64,000 nucleotides of DNA from JADYZU01 sp964540965 (GCA_964540965.1 CAZIOT010000001.1:248001-312000), one strand, 5' to 3'; shown: positions 7,763 through 16,798, numbered from the stretch's first letter. Program-made: numbers and translations. Notes: generated by a model not told the origin, from the letters alone.

Positions 7763-9070
7763 ATGTCCGGTATTCCCCACGACCATTACGAGCCGAAGAC
7801 CCGGATCGAGAAGTGGCTGAACAGCCGCCTGCCGATCGTTGGCCTGGTTTACGACACCCTGATGATCCCGACGCCCCGCAACCTGAACTGGATGTGGATC
7901 TGGGGCATCGTGCTGGTATTCACGCTGGTGCTGCAGATTGCCACCGGCATCGTTCTGGTGATGCACTACACGCCGCATGTCGACCTTGCCTTCCGGTCGG
8001 TCGAACACATCATGCGCGACGTGAACGGCGGGCACATGATCCGCTATTTCCACGCCAACGGCGCCTCGCTGTTCTTCGTCGCGGTCTATCTGCACATCTT
8101 CCGCGGCCTCTACTACGGCAGCTACAAGGCGCCGCGCGAAGTGACCTGGATCATCGGCATGCTGATCTACCTGGTCATGATGGCGACCGGCTTCATGGGC
8201 TATGTGCTGCCCTGGGGGCAGATGTCGTTCCATGGCACCGCCGTGATCACCGGCCTGTTCGGCGCCATCCCCTTCGTCGGCGAATCGCTGCAGGCCTGGC
8301 TTCTGGGCGCGGGCGCGGTCGGGCAACCGGCGCTGAACCGCTTCTTCTCGCTGCACTATCTGCTGCCGTTCATCCTTTTGGGGCTGGTCATCGTCCACGT
8401 CTGGGCGTTCCACTCGACCGGCAACAACAACCCGACCGGGGTCGAAGTGCGCCGCACCTCGAAGGAAGAGGCGCAGAAGGACACCCTGCCGTTCTGGCCC
8501 TATTTCGTCATCAAGGACCTGTTCGCGCTGGTCGTGATCCTGGTCATCTTCATGGCCATCGTCGGCTTCATGCCGAACTACCTTGGCCACCCCGACAACT
8601 ACACCCCGGCCAACCCGCTCGCCACGCCGTCGCATATCGTGCCCGAATGGTATTTCCTGCCCTTCTACGCCATCCTGCGTGCCTTCACCGCGGATGTCTG
8701 GGCGGTGCAATTCGTGCAGTTCATCTCGTTCGGCATCATCGACGCCAAGTTCTTTGGCGTGGTGGCGATGTTCGGCGCGATCCTGGTCATGGCGCTGGTG
8801 CCCTGGCTTGACACGTCGTCGGTGCGGTCGGGCCGCTTCCGGCCGATGTTCAAATGGTGGTTCCGCCTGCTCTGCATCGACTTCCTGGTGCTGATGTGGG
8901 TGGGCGCGCAGGGCACGACATTCCCCTACGACTGGATCTCGCTGATCGCGGCGACCTACTGGTTCGCCTATTTCCTCGTCATCCTGCCGATCCTTGGCGT
9001 GATCGAGAAACCGCTGACGCCGCCGTCCTCGATCGAAGAGGATTTCAACGCCCACTATCCGGCCGAATGA
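7763..9070 (+). CDS. petB: cytochrome b subunit of the bc1 complex
   Basis: Cytochrome b, 435 aa, the membrane core of the bc1 complex, with both haems b and the Qo and Qi quinone sites. The sequence shows the expected eight-helix pattern, the GYVLPWGQMS helix-C segment, paired histidines in helices B and D (for example LHIFRGLYYGSY and LVIVHVWAFH), and PEWYFLPFYA at the Qo site. Length agrees with Rhodobacter cytochromes b. It lies between petA (10-bp gap) and petC, whose start is 20 bp after the petB stop. No oddities were seen. Confidence 0.98.
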   Translation: MSGIPHDHYEPKTRIEKWLNSRLPIVGLVYDTLMIPTPRNLNWMWIWGIVLVFTLVLQIATGIVLVMHYTPHVDLAFRSVEHIMRDVNGGHMIRYFHANGASLFFVAVYLHIFRGLYYGSYKAPREVTWIIGMLIYLVMMATGFMGYVLPWGQMSFHGTAVITGLFGAIPFVGESLQAWLLGAGAVGQPALNRFFSLHYLLPFILLGLVIVHVWAFHSTGNNNPTGVEVRRTSKEEAQKDTLPFWPYFVIKDLFALVVILVIFMAIVGFMPNYLGHPDNYTPANPLATPSHIVPEWYFLPFYAILRAFTADVWAVQFVQFISFGIIDAKFFGVVAMFGAILVMALVPWLDTSSVRSGRFRPMFKWWFRLLCIDFLVLMWVGAQGTTFPYDWISLIAATYWFAYFLVILPILGVIEKPLTPPSSIEEDFNAHYPAE

Positions 9071-9090
9071 GAGACAGGAAAGTGACCCAG

Positions 9091-9948
9091 ATGCTCAGGA
9101 AGCTTGCCCTTTCCGCCACTGCCGCGCTGGCCCTGTCCACGGGCGGCGCGATGGCCGCCGGCGAAGGCCATGTCGAGGACTACGCCTTTTCCTTCGAAGG
9201 CCCCTTCGGCAGCTACGACCAGAATCAGCTTCAGCGGGGCCTGCAGATCTACACCGAGATCTGTTCGTCCTGCCACGGGCTGAACCTTGTCGCCTATCGC
9301 ACCCTGGCCGATGAAGGCGGGCCTGCCCTGCCCGAGGACCAGATGCGCGCCTATGCCGCGCAATACATGGTGTTCGATCCCGCTGCCGATGGCGGCTTCG
9401 GGGCCGATGTTCCGGCGCAGCCGCAGCACCATTTCGGCAATTCGGGCATGGATACGGCGCCCGACCTGTCGCTGATGGCCAAGGCCCGCGCCGGGTTCCA
9501 CGGCCCCTATGGCACCGGCCTTGCGCAACTGTTCCGCGGCATGGGCGGGGCGGAATACATCGCCTCGCTGATGGCCGGCTATGCCGAGAATCCGGAGTGC
9601 GCGCCTGACGGGATCGACGGCTATTACTACAACACCGCCTTCTCGACCGGCGGCTATCCGGAAAGCTGCGTTGACGAGGAAGGCCACCATATGGCCCCCG
9701 GATCGTGGATCGCCATGCCGCCGCCGCTGATGGGCGACGATGTGGAGTTCGTCGACGGCCATTCGACCGATCTTCACCACGAAGCCGAAGATATAGCCGC
9801 CTTCCTGATGTGGACCGCCGAGCCGCATCTGAATGCGCGCAAGCAGGCCGGCCTGACCGGGGTGATCTTCCTGACCATCCTGGCCGTGCTGCTGTATCTG
9901 ACCAACAAGCGGCTGTGGGCGCCGCACAAGCACCGCGCCCGTCAGTGA
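9091..9948 (+). CDS. petC: cytochrome c1 of the bc1 complex
   Basis: Cytochrome c1 precursor, about 285 aa. A Sec signal peptide (LRKLALSATAALALSTGGAMA) is followed by the mature start AGEGHVEDY. The haem c site CSSCH lies about 51 residues into the protein, with the likely methionine ligand in WIAMPPPLMG. A single C-terminal membrane helix (GVIFLTILAVLLYL) is followed by a basic tail. I chose ATG 9091, ten bases after AGGAA; an in-frame GTG at 9082 and an ATG overlapping the petB stop (9067) are alternatives but leave no proper Shine-Dalgarno spacing. It is the last gene of petABC and is followed by a strong hairpin at 9962-9998. Confidence 0.96.
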   Translation: MLRKLALSATAALALSTGGAMAAGEGHVEDYAFSFEGPFGSYDQNQLQRGLQIYTEICSSCHGLNLVAYRTLADEGGPALPEDQMRAYAAQYMVFDPAADGGFGADVPAQPQHHFGNSGMDTAPDLSLMAKARAGFHGPYGTGLAQLFRGMGGAEYIASLMAGYAENPECAPDGIDGYYYNTAFSTGGYPESCVDEEGHHMAPGSWIAMPPPLMGDDVEFVDGHSTDLHHEAEDIAAFLMWTAEPHLNARKQAGLTGVIFLTILAVLLYLTNKRLWAPHKHRARQ

Positions 9949-9961
9949 TTCTTGCCTGATC

Positions 9962-9998
9962 CAAAGGGGGCGCGGCGGGAAACCGCCGCGCCCCTTTG
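9962..9998. terminator. stem-loop terminator between petC and thiQ
   Basis: CAAAGGGG(G)CGCGGCGG pairs with CCGCCGCGCCCCTTTG around a GAAA tetraloop, a 16-bp stem. It sits between the convergent petC and thiQ genes and can serve both directions. The U-tracts are short (TTTG on the plus strand; TTTGG on the minus strand). Confidence 0.75.
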
Positions 9999-10006
9999 CC
10001 TTGCGG

Positions 10007-10699
10007 TTACTTCCCCAGCCATGCGGCCAGCGCCGGCGGCGGATCGTCCAGCGCCGACACCGGATGCGGCCCGGTCGCCTCTCCGTCCGCGACGATGATG
10101 ATGCCATCGGCAACCGCCCGCGCCTCGTCCGGGTCATGCGTCACCAGCAGCAGGGTGCGCCCCGCCTCACGCAGCATCTCGGCGGCAAGGGCCAGCATCT
10201 CGTCCTTCAGGCCCGGCCCCAGCGCGGCAAAGGGTTCGTCCAGCAGGACCAGCGGCCGGTCCATCAGGAGCACCCGCGCCAGCGCGGCGCGGCTTTGCTG
10301 GCCACCCGACAACTGGCCGGGCCGGCGGTCGCCCAGACCGCCAAGGCCGACCCGCGCCAGCATCTCCGTGACCCGCGCCTGCTCGGCCACGGTCGGGCGG
10401 CGGCGCGGGTTCAGCGCCAGCGCCACGTTGCGCGCCACGGTCAGGTGCGGGAACAGGTTCGAATCCTGAAACAGCATCGCCACCGGCCGCTGCCACGGCG
10501 GCAGCCCGTCGATCCCCGCCCCGTCCCACAGGATCGCGCCCTCGCCCGGCGGAGCGAATCCGGCGATGGCGGCCAGAAGCGTCGACTTGCCCGCCCCCGA
10601 CTGGCCGATGACGGCAACGGACGCGCCCTTGGCCACCGTCAGGTCGGCGGAGAGGGTGAAACTGCCCCAGGTCAGGCGCAGGCGGTCAATCCTCAGCAT
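10007..10699 (-). CDS. thiQ: thiamine ABC transporter ATP-binding protein
   Basis: ATPase of the ThiBPQ thiamine/TPP importer, 230 aa. Walker A GQSGAGKST (about 33-41), signature LSGGQQSRAALAR (about 131), Walker B LVLLDEP (about 151) and the H-loop LLLVTHD (about 187) are all present. FQDSNLFPHLTV in the Q-loop region is typical of ThiQ. The gene overlaps the end of thiP by 14 nt and is third in a leftward thiB-thiP-thiQ operon under a TPP riboswitch, which is what fixes the thiamine assignment over other small ABC ATPases. Confidence 0.94.
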   Translation of the reverse strand: MLRIDRLRLTWGSFTLSADLTVAKGASVAVIGQSGAGKSTLLAAIAGFAPPGEGAILWDGAGIDGLPPWQRPVAMLFQDSNLFPHLTVARNVALALNPRRRPTVAEQARVTEMLARVGLGGLGDRRPGQLSGGQQSRAALARVLLMDRPLVLLDEPFAALGPGLKDEMLALAAEMLREAGRTLLLVTHDPDEARAVADGIIIVADGEATGPHPVSALDDPPPALAAWLGK

Positions 10700-12191
10700 G
10701 GCGCCCCCAGAGGTCGCAGGTCAAAAACAGCGCAAAGGCGGTGGCCGACAGGACCAGCGCCACGGCGGCGGCGTCCTGCATCCGGTAGGCGCCCATCAGG
10801 TTCGCCATGAGAAGCGGCAGAGTCTCGGCCCCGCCGAACAGGGCGATGACGCCCAGATCGCCCGCCGACAACGCCGCCGCCAGCCCGGCGGCAAGGCCAA
10901 GCGGCCGGCGCACCAGCGGCAGGATGACGATGCGCAGCCGGGCCGCGCCGGTCAGTCCCAGCGAATCGGCCAGCCTTCCGTAGTCCTGCATGACCCGGCC
11001 GATCTCGGGCGCCAGAACCCGCATGGCAAAGGGCAGGGCCATCAGCGCATTGACCAGCACCGTCGCCACCAGCGCGAACCGCGCCGGCGGGCCGAAGGGC
11101 AGGGACAAGAGCAGAAGGCCGGCGCCGGTCGCGATGCCCGACAGCGCCAGCGGCAGCAGCCCCGCCGCCTGCGCCATAGCGCCGCCGCGCAGCGACAGCG
11201 CCAGCGTGAGGAGGATCGTCAGCGCCGTGGCGGCCACCGCGACGGCAAGCGTCCGCGCCAGCGCCGGCCAGACCGATGGCGGCAAGCCCGCGAGCCCCGG
11301 CAGGCCGCGCAGCAGCACGGCGGCCAGGGGCAGGGCCACGAACAGCACCGCCAGAAGGATGGCGATGCCGTCGCCCGGCCCGCGCCCGTCCCACCGCGGC
11401 ACGACGCGCCCCGGATCGCGGCCGAATGCCGGCGGCTGCGCCACCAGCCCGGCAACCGCTGCCGCGACAGCGCAGATCGCCAGCTGCATTAGCGCCAGCG
11501 CCGCCGCGCGGTCGGGCGCGAAATCGAACCGCAGCGCCTGAAAGATGGCAAGCTCCAGCGTCGTCGCCCCCGGCCCGCCGCCCAGTGTCAGCGCCACCGC
11601 GAAAGAGGTCAGGCAGACAAGGAAGATCACCAGCGCCGCCCCCGGAAGCACCGTGCGCAGCATGGGCCATTCAAGGGTGCGGAACACCGGCGCGCCAAGG
11701 CTGGCGGCCAGGCGAAAGCGGTCCTCGGGGATCGCCTGCCAACCGGTCAGGATCATGCGCACGGCAAGCGGCAGGTTGAAGAACACATGCGCCAGCACCA
11801 CGCCATGCAGCCCGTAGATCGACAGCCGGGGCAAGCCCACGAGGGCAAGGGCATCGTTCAACACCCCGCCGCGGCCGAAGATCGCCAATAGGCCGACCAC
11901 CGCGACGATCACCGGCAGGATGAACGGCGCCCCCAAAAGGGCGATGACCACACCACGCCCGCGGAACCGCCGCCGCGCCAGCGCCCGGGCGACCGGCACC
12001 GCCAGTGCCAGCGACAGCGCCGCCGACAGCGCGGCCTGCACCAGCGTGAACCGCAGCGCCGCAAGATCGGCCACGCCGATGCCGCCGGCGCCCCCGGCGC
12101 GCCAGACCAGAACCGCAAGCGGCCCCAGCGCCAGCAGTGCCACCGCCAGCGCGGCGACGGCGCCCGGCCAGCGCGGCAGCGCCGAGGTCAT
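10686..12191 (-). CDS. thiP: thiamine ABC transporter permease
   Basis: Membrane component of the thiamine importer, 501 aa, about twice the length of a single permease. It shows two successive sets of hydrophobic helices with an EAA-like cytoplasmic loop in each half (FRLAASLGAPVFRTLEWP about 160 and ADSLGLTGAARLRIVILP about 410), the fused layout of ThiP and FbpB. It begins within the last four bases of thiB (ATGA at 12188-12191) and overlaps thiQ by 14 nt, so the three proteins should be made in step. Regulation is through the upstream TPP riboswitch. Confidence 0.93.
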   Translation of the reverse strand: MTSALPRWPGAVAALAVALLALGPLAVLVWRAGGAGGIGVADLAALRFTLVQAALSAALSLALAVPVARALARRRFRGRGVVIALLGAPFILPVIVAVVGLLAIFGRGGVLNDALALVGLPRLSIYGLHGVVLAHVFFNLPLAVRMILTGWQAIPEDRFRLAASLGAPVFRTLEWPMLRTVLPGAALVIFLVCLTSFAVALTLGGGPGATTLELAIFQALRFDFAPDRAAALALMQLAICAVAAAVAGLVAQPPAFGRDPGRVVPRWDGRGPGDGIAILLAVLFVALPLAAVLLRGLPGLAGLPPSVWPALARTLAVAVAATALTILLTLALSLRGGAMAQAAGLLPLALSGIATGAGLLLLSLPFGPPARFALVATVLVNALMALPFAMRVLAPEIGRVMQDYGRLADSLGLTGAARLRIVILPLVRRPLGLAAGLAAALSAGDLGVIALFGGAETLPLLMANLMGAYRMQDAAAVALVLSATAFALFLTCDLWGRHAED

Positions 12192-13162
12192 TGCGCCAGT
12201 GCGCCGCGCCAGTCCTCGACCGCCTGATCGCGCATCGCCGCGGCGTCGAAGGGCGACAGGATCAGCGGTTCGAACGGGCCACCCAGCGAAAAGGCGGCGG
12301 GCAGGCCGCCTTCCGGCATCAGCACCGGGAACATCCAGTTGGTTTCGGGGATCACCGCCTGCGCCTCGGGCCCGGTGAGATAGGCCAGGAACGCCTTGCC
12401 AAGATCAGGCTGGTCCGAGGCGGCGACCAGCGCCGCCACCTCGACCTGCGCCAGATGGCCGTCGGCAAAGGACCAGGCAACCTTGGTCTCGTCACCCTCG
12501 GCCAGGACGTGATAGGCGGGCGAGGTCGAATAGGACAGGACGGCATCGGCCTCGCCCCCGGTGAACAGGGCATAGGCCTCGCTCCAGCCCGGCGTCACAG
12601 TCAGGATGTTGTCGGCAAGATCGGTCCAGAAGGCGGGGGCGTTCTCGCCATAGGCGGCCGCGACCCAGAGGACGAGGCCGAGGCCGGGGGTCGAGGAGCG
12701 CGGATCCTGGATCACCACCGTCAGGTCGCTGGCGGCCAGTTCGGCCAGCGACCCCGGCGCCGGGATGTCGGCACCGCCGACAAAGGCGAACCAGCCCCAG
12801 TCGAACGGCAGGAAGGTGTCATCGCTGAACCCTTCGGGCGTGTTGGCCGGCATGTCGAGCCCGTGCCGGGCGAAAAGCCCGGATTCCCGTGCCCGCTCCA
12901 TCAGGAAATTGTCCAGCCCGACAACGACATCGGCCTGAACCTGCGCCCCTTCCAGCATGACGCGCGACAGAAGCGCGGCGCCGTCTCCTGCGGCGACGAA
13001 CTGCACGTCGCAGGCGCAGGTCGCCTCGAACCCCGATTCGATCTGCGGGCCGGGGCCCCATTCGCTGGCGAAACTGTCATAGACATAGACCGTCAGCAGC
13101 GGCGTATCGGCCATGGCGGCGCCGGCGGTGACGATGGTGGCAAGGGTCAGGGCGGTTCTCAT
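12188..13162 (-). CDS. thiB: thiamine-binding periplasmic protein
   Basis: Solute-binding protein for thiamine/TPP, 324 aa. A signal peptide (LTLATIVTAGAAMA) is followed by DTPLLTVYVYDSFASEWGPG, a typical ThiB start. Other ThiB-like blocks are DVVVGLDNFL, FLPFDWGWFAFV and DPRSSTPGLG. The ATG at 13160-13162 is preceded by AGGAGAACC. It is the first gene of the operon, about 50 bases after the 3' edge of the TPP riboswitch, so translation or transcription of all three genes should fall when TPP is plentiful. Confidence 0.94.
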   Translation of the reverse strand: MRTALTLATIVTAGAAMADTPLLTVYVYDSFASEWGPGPQIESGFEATCACDVQFVAAGDGAALLSRVMLEGAQVQADVVVGLDNFLMERARESGLFARHGLDMPANTPEGFSDDTFLPFDWGWFAFVGGADIPAPGSLAELAASDLTVVIQDPRSSTPGLGLVLWVAAAYGENAPAFWTDLADNILTVTPGWSEAYALFTGGEADAVLSYSTSPAYHVLAEGDETKVAWSFADGHLAQVEVAALVAASDQPDLGKAFLAYLTGPEAQAVIPETNWMFPVLMPEGGLPAAFSLGGPFEPLILSPFDAAAMRDQAVEDWRGALAQ

Positions 13163-13214
13163 CTGGTTCTCCTACTCTCCGACCCGACGAATGGGGGTGC
13201 AGGGGAACCCTGAT

Positions 13215-13298
13215 ACCTTCCCTCCGCCGGTCCTAACCGGTTCAGGTTCAACGGGTCCGCTTGCGCATCTCAGCCTGTGAAGGCCCCCCCGAGGTGAG
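13215..13298 (-). promoter_or_regulatory. TPP riboswitch (THI element)
   Basis: Read on the minus strand, the conserved THI-box elements appear in order: a G-rich P1/P2 strand, GGCTGAGATG, then ACCCGTTGAACCTGAAC, then GGACCGGCGGAGGGAAGG closing P1. These match the thi-box consensus (CUGAGA and ACCCGUUGAACCUGA). Position directly upstream of thiB supports it. A CCCTGCACCCCC stretch follows before the thiB Shine-Dalgarno, leaving room for an expression platform that blocks the ribosome site. Confidence 0.95.
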
Positions 13299-13398
13299 AA
13301 GGATCTTACGGGCGGCGTTTCGCCTGCGCAAGAGGCCGGCCAAGGATTGGTCCCCGGCCGGCGTCAAATCCGGTATCGTGACCCCGACCGAGGATCCC

Positions 13399-13737
13399 AT
13401 GAAAGCCAGCCATCTTGCCGCCCTCATCGCCCTGCTGCCGCTGACCGGTCCGGCCATGGCCCAGACGCCGCCGGCGCTGTGGGGTGTTGGCGCCACCGGT
13501 ATTGACTGCTTCATGGCGCCCTGCCCCTACTGGGGCATATTTCCCGTCGATTCCAAGGGGCGGCGCAGCCAGCCGGTGATGACCGCCGATGACCCCCTGC
13601 CCCTGCCGCCGCTGGTGGCCGCGCCCGCCGATGCCAGGGCCATCGCCGCGGCCTGGACCTCGGGCGGGTGCCTGGTGGTCGCGGGCAGCTTCGCCGACGG
13701 GGTGCTGACGGTCGAAAGCATCGTCGGCGACTGCTGA
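13399..13737 (+). CDS. small exported protein of unknown function
   Basis: 112-aa protein with a clean signal peptide (HLAALIALLPLTGPAMAQ) and a mature part of about 90 residues. It has three cysteines (GIDCFMAPCPYWG and the terminal VGDC) plus one in GGCLVVAG. The CFMAPCPYWG segment is loosely like the C-x4-CPxY motif of DUF6438-type proteins, but I cannot assign it. The ATG at 13399 follows GAGGAT. It is divergent from thiB across the riboswitch region and is followed by aroC after 63 bp. The signal peptide and sensible composition make it a likely real gene. Confidence 0.65.
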   Translation: MKASHLAALIALLPLTGPAMAQTPPALWGVGATGIDCFMAPCPYWGIFPVDSKGRRSQPVMTADDPLPLPPLVAAPADARAIAAAWTSGGCLVVAGSFADGVLTVESIVGDC

Positions 13738-13800
13738 CGGAATTGCCTTTCGCGGCCCGCTGCGCTGTCCTAAAGGACGGGCAACGCGAGGGGAACGCCC

Positions 13801-14907
13801 ATGTCCTTGAACACCTTCGGCCACCTGTTCCGCTTCACCACCTGGGGCGAAAGCCACGGGCCGGCCATCGGCGCCGTGGTCGACGGCTGCCCGCCGGGGC
13901 TGCCGCTGACCGAGGCCGACCTGCAGCCCTGGCTGGACAAGCGCCGTCCCGGTCAGAACCGCAACACGACGCAACGGCAAGAGGCCGACGCGGTGCGCAT
14001 CCTGTCCGGCACGTTCGAGGGGCGCACCACCGGCACGCCGATCCAGTTGTTCATCGAGAACACCGACCAGAGGTCGAAGGATTACGGCGACATCGCGCAA
14101 TCCTTCCGGCCCGGCCATGCCGACATCACCTATCACCAGAAATACGGGCTGCGCGACTATCGCGGTGGCGGCCGCTCCTCGGCCCGCGAAACCGCGTCGC
14201 GCGTCGCCGCGGGCGGGGTGGCGCGGCAGGTGCTCGCCGCGCTGGCGCCACAGATCCGCATCAAGGGCTATATGGTGCAGATGGGGCCAAAGACCATCGA
14301 CCGTTCGCGTTTCGACTGGAATGCCATCGACGGCAACGATTTCTGGTGCCCCGACCCGGTGGTCGCGCCCGAGTGGGAAGATTACCTCGATCACCTGCGC
14401 AAGAGCGATCACAACTCGGTCGGCGCGATGATCGAGGTCGTGGCGCAGGGCGTGCCGGCGGGGCTGGGCGCGCCGCTTTATGGCAAGCTCGACAGCGATC
14501 TGGCCAGCGCGATGATGTCGATCAACGCGGTGAAGGGGGTCGAGATCGGCGATGGCATGGCCGTGGCGTCCCTGACCGGACGCGAGAATGCCGACGAGAT
14601 CTTCATGGGCAACGACGGGCAACCGGTGTTCGGGTCGAACCACGCCGGCGGCATCCTGGGCGGGATTTCCAGCGGGCAGGACATCGTCGTGCGCTTTGCG
14701 GTCAAGCCCACATCGTCGATCCTGTCGCCGCGGCAGTCGATCCGCACCGATGGATCGGCGGTCGAGGTGGTGACCAAGGGCCGCCACGACCCCTGCGTCG
14801 GCATCCGCGCCGTGCCGGTGGGCGAGGCGATGATGGCGCTGGTGCTGGCCGACCATCTGCTGCTGGACCGCGGCCAGACCGGCGGCATTCGCGGCGTCAT
14901 CGGCTAA
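13801..14907 (+). CDS. aroC: chorismate synthase
   Basis: Last common step of aromatic biosynthesis: 5-enolpyruvylshikimate-3-phosphate to chorismate, needing reduced FMN. 368 aa, the usual bacterial length. Signature segments are WGESHGPAIG (residues 15-24), RPGHADITYHQKYG (about 101) and the RGGGRSSARET motif (about 121), with NHAGGILGGIS near 280. AGGGGAACGCCC precedes the ATG. It stands alone between the small exported protein gene and the convergent WYL regulator gene. Confidence 0.98.
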   Translation: MSLNTFGHLFRFTTWGESHGPAIGAVVDGCPPGLPLTEADLQPWLDKRRPGQNRNTTQRQEADAVRILSGTFEGRTTGTPIQLFIENTDQRSKDYGDIAQSFRPGHADITYHQKYGLRDYRGGGRSSARETASRVAAGGVARQVLAALAPQIRIKGYMVQMGPKTIDRSRFDWNAIDGNDFWCPDPVVAPEWEDYLDHLRKSDHNSVGAMIEVVAQGVPAGLGAPLYGKLDSDLASAMMSINAVKGVEIGDGMAVASLTGRENADEIFMGNDGQPVFGSNHAGGILGGISSGQDIVVRFAVKPTSSILSPRQSIRTDGSAVEVVTKGRHDPCVGIRAVPVGEAMMALVLADHLLLDRGQTGGIRGVIG

Positions 14908-14914
14908 CGCAAGG

Positions 14915-14929
14915 CCCCGGATCGCGGGG
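14915..14929. terminator. short hairpin between aroC and the convergent regulator
   Basis: CCCCG and CGGGG flank a five-base loop (14920-14924) in the 22-bp gap between the aroC stop and the stop of the WYL-domain gene. The stem is short and has no U-tract, so it is a weak terminator candidate for either gene. Confidence 0.35.
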
Positions 14930-15616
14930 TCAATCGTCCCCGCTCAGCCGGGCGATGTAGGCGCGCAGCAGCGGCACGCGCCTTGGCCGGAAATGTTCGT
15001 CGGCCGGTTCCGCGGCGGCGATGCGGTCGGTGCGGAACTGGCGGAAATCCTGCCGCAGGCAGCACCAGGCAAGGCACATCAGCGCATGGTCAAGCCGGAC
15101 GATGGCCAGCGGCCAGATCCGCCGCCGGCTGTTCGCGTCGTCGCGGTCGGCATAGGTGATGTCGACGGCCCGTTCTTCCCATGCGGCCTCGCGCAGGACC
15201 GGAATGAAGGGCGATGTCGCCGGCCCCGGGTGGTAGTGATGCACCAGTTGCGTGGCATGGGCGGCCTGCCGTTGCACCCTCTCGGGCAGGCTGGCGGTGA
15301 TCTTGGCCAGCGCGTCCTCGGCGGCGCGGGCCAGGGCGGGGTCACCGATCTGCGTCACCTCGGACAGGCCCATCACCAGCGCCTCGACCTCGAGCCGGGT
15401 GAACATCTGCGGCGGCAGGGCCGGATCCTCGGTCAGGGTGTAGCCCAGCCCGGCTTCGCCGTCGATCAGGGCGCCGCCGGCGCGCAGGGCGCCGATATCG
15501 CGATAAAGCGTGCGCAGCGAAACGCCGGTTTCCTCGGCCAGCCTTTGCGCCGTCACCGGCGCCGGCAGGCGGCGCAGGGCCTGAAGCAGGCGGAACAGGC
15601 GGTCTGAGCGGGGCAT
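14930..15616 (-). CDS. YafY/WYL-type helix-turn-helix regulator
   Basis: DNA-binding regulator, 228 aa. The N-terminal DeoR-like HTH is clear (RLFRLLQALRRLPAPVTAQRL split around residue 20, then ETGVSLRTLYRDIGALR). A central linker and a WYL-type domain follow (DITYADRDD, RRIWPLAIVRLDHALM), although the third WYL strand is divergent. The start at 15616 has an ideal AGGAGG box (15621-15626), and this removes a long spurious N-terminal extension. It is divergent from a glutathione S-transferase gene 71 bp away, which it may control. In actinobacteria and proteobacteria such proteins respond to small ligands or DNA damage; here the effector is unknown. Confidence 0.85.
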   Translation of the reverse strand: MPRSDRLFRLLQALRRLPAPVTAQRLAEETGVSLRTLYRDIGALRAGGALIDGEAGLGYTLTEDPALPPQMFTRLEVEALVMGLSEVTQIGDPALARAAEDALAKITASLPERVQRQAAHATQLVHHYHPGPATSPFIPVLREAAWEERAVDITYADRDDANSRRRIWPLAIVRLDHALMCLAWCCLRQDFRQFRTDRIAAAEPADEHFRPRRVPLLRAYIARLSGDD

Positions 15617-15687
15617 CGGTCCTCCTGTCAGGAATTGGCAGCAGGGTGGCGCTAAACCGGGGGCATCGCAAGCCAAAGGAGACCACG

Positions 15688-16311
15688 ATGCTGACCTTCT
15701 ACCACGCCCCCGAAAGCCGTTCGGTGCGGGTCGCCGCCCTGATCGAGGAAATGGGCATCGGCGACCGCATCCGGACGGTGATCGTCGACATTCCCCGCGT
15801 CGACGGCAGCGGGGCCCGCGACCCCGCCAATCCCCACCCCGAGGGCAAGGCGCCCTGTCTGGTCCATGACGGCACCCTGCTGACCGAGACGGGGGCGATC
15901 CTGCTGTATCTGACCGCGCTTTTCGCAGCCGATGCGCAGCATCCCATGGCGCCGCCGCCCGGCCATCCGCGGCGGGGCGCATTCCTGACCTGGCTGTTCT
16001 GGTATCACTCGACGCTGGAGCCGGTGCTGATCATGCAGGCGGGCGATTTCAGCCATCCCTGGCTGACCGCCGCCACACGCGGCCCGGTCGAGGCGACGGC
16101 CCGCATCCGCGCCGCGCTGGACCGCGGCCCGTGGCTGTGCGGCGAGGAATATACCGCCGCCGATCTCTTGGTGCATTCGCCCTACAGCTTCTTTCCCGAC
16201 AGCCTGCCTGAGGATCCGGTGATCCGCGACTGGGCAGACCGCTGCGCCGCACGTCCGGCGGGATTGCGGGTCATGGAACGCGACCGGGCGGCCTTGGCCA
16301 GGGCGGCGTGA
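15688..16311 (+). CDS. glutathione S-transferase family protein
   Basis: Cytosolic GST-like protein, 207 aa. The N-terminal thioredoxin fold has YHAPESRSVRV with a plausible catalytic Ser at residue 8-10, GKAPCLVHDG with the cis-Pro, and LTETGAILLYL as the glutathione gamma-glutamyl site. The C-terminal all-helical half includes YTAADLLVHSP, the conserved N-capping region. The ATG follows AAAGGAG. It is divergent from the WYL regulator. Substrate is unknown; detoxification or a glutathione-dependent isomerase role is possible. Confidence 0.88.
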   Translation: MLTFYHAPESRSVRVAALIEEMGIGDRIRTVIVDIPRVDGSGARDPANPHPEGKAPCLVHDGTLLTETGAILLYLTALFAADAQHPMAPPPGHPRRGAFLTWLFWYHSTLEPVLIMQAGDFSHPWLTAATRGPVEATARIRAALDRGPWLCGEEYTAADLLVHSPYSFFPDSLPEDPVIRDWADRCAARPAGLRVMERDRAALARAA

Positions 16312-16325
16312 CAAAGCCAAAGCAA

Positions 16326-16350
16326 AGGGCCGCCCCGGCGGGACGGCCCT
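16326..16350 (-). terminator. terminator of the HU gene
   Basis: On the minus strand AGGGCCG pairs with CGGCCCT, extended by inner CCC/GGG pairs, and is followed by TTTGCTTTGGCTTTG. It lies 28 bp past the HU stop codon and could also serve the convergent GST gene. Confidence 0.75.
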
Positions 16351-16377
16351 GGATGCCGGGCACGGGCCCGTCGTGGA

Positions 16378-16665
16378 TCAGGCGTTGACGCTGTCCTTGA
16401 GCGCCTTGGCGACGGTGATCTTGACGACCTTGTCGGCGTCCTTCTGGATCATCTCGCCGGTGGCCGGGTTGCGGACCTGACGCGCCTCGCGGGTGCGGCA
16501 ATAGATCTTGCCGACGCCGGGCAGCGTCACCGAACCACCGGCAACCACCGCATCGGTGATGATCTTTGTCAGTGCGTCCAGCGAGGCGCTGGCCGATTTC
16601 TTGTCGCTGCCGGTCGCCTCGGCAAGAGCGGCGACAAGCTGCGCCTTGGTCATTTGTTCGGCCAT
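16378..16665 (-). CDS. hupB: HU family DNA-binding protein
   Basis: Nucleoid protein of the HU/IHF family, 95 aa. It starts with MTKAQLVAALAEATG, has the GSVTLPGVGKIYCRTREAR segment, and the DNA-intercalating arm RNPATGEMI ahead of KVVKITVAKALKD, all diagnostic of HU. The Pro in RNPATG, which kinks DNA, is present. AGGAGAACC precedes the ATG. It is monocistronic with its own terminator. Confidence 0.96.
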   Translation of the reverse strand: MAEQMTKAQLVAALAEATGSDKKSASASLDALTKIITDAVVAGGSVTLPGVGKIYCRTREARQVRNPATGEMIQKDADKVVKITVAKALKDSVNA

Positions 16666-16798
16666 TCCGGTTCTCCTGTCAAAGGCCCCGATCCCTTGGG
16701 TCCGTGGGCATATGCGCTACATCATCTGGGAATGGTCCACAGTAAAAAAGCCAAGTTTGCAAGCGAAAAGCGCGAAAACCGGCGCCGGGCGGCGGAAT

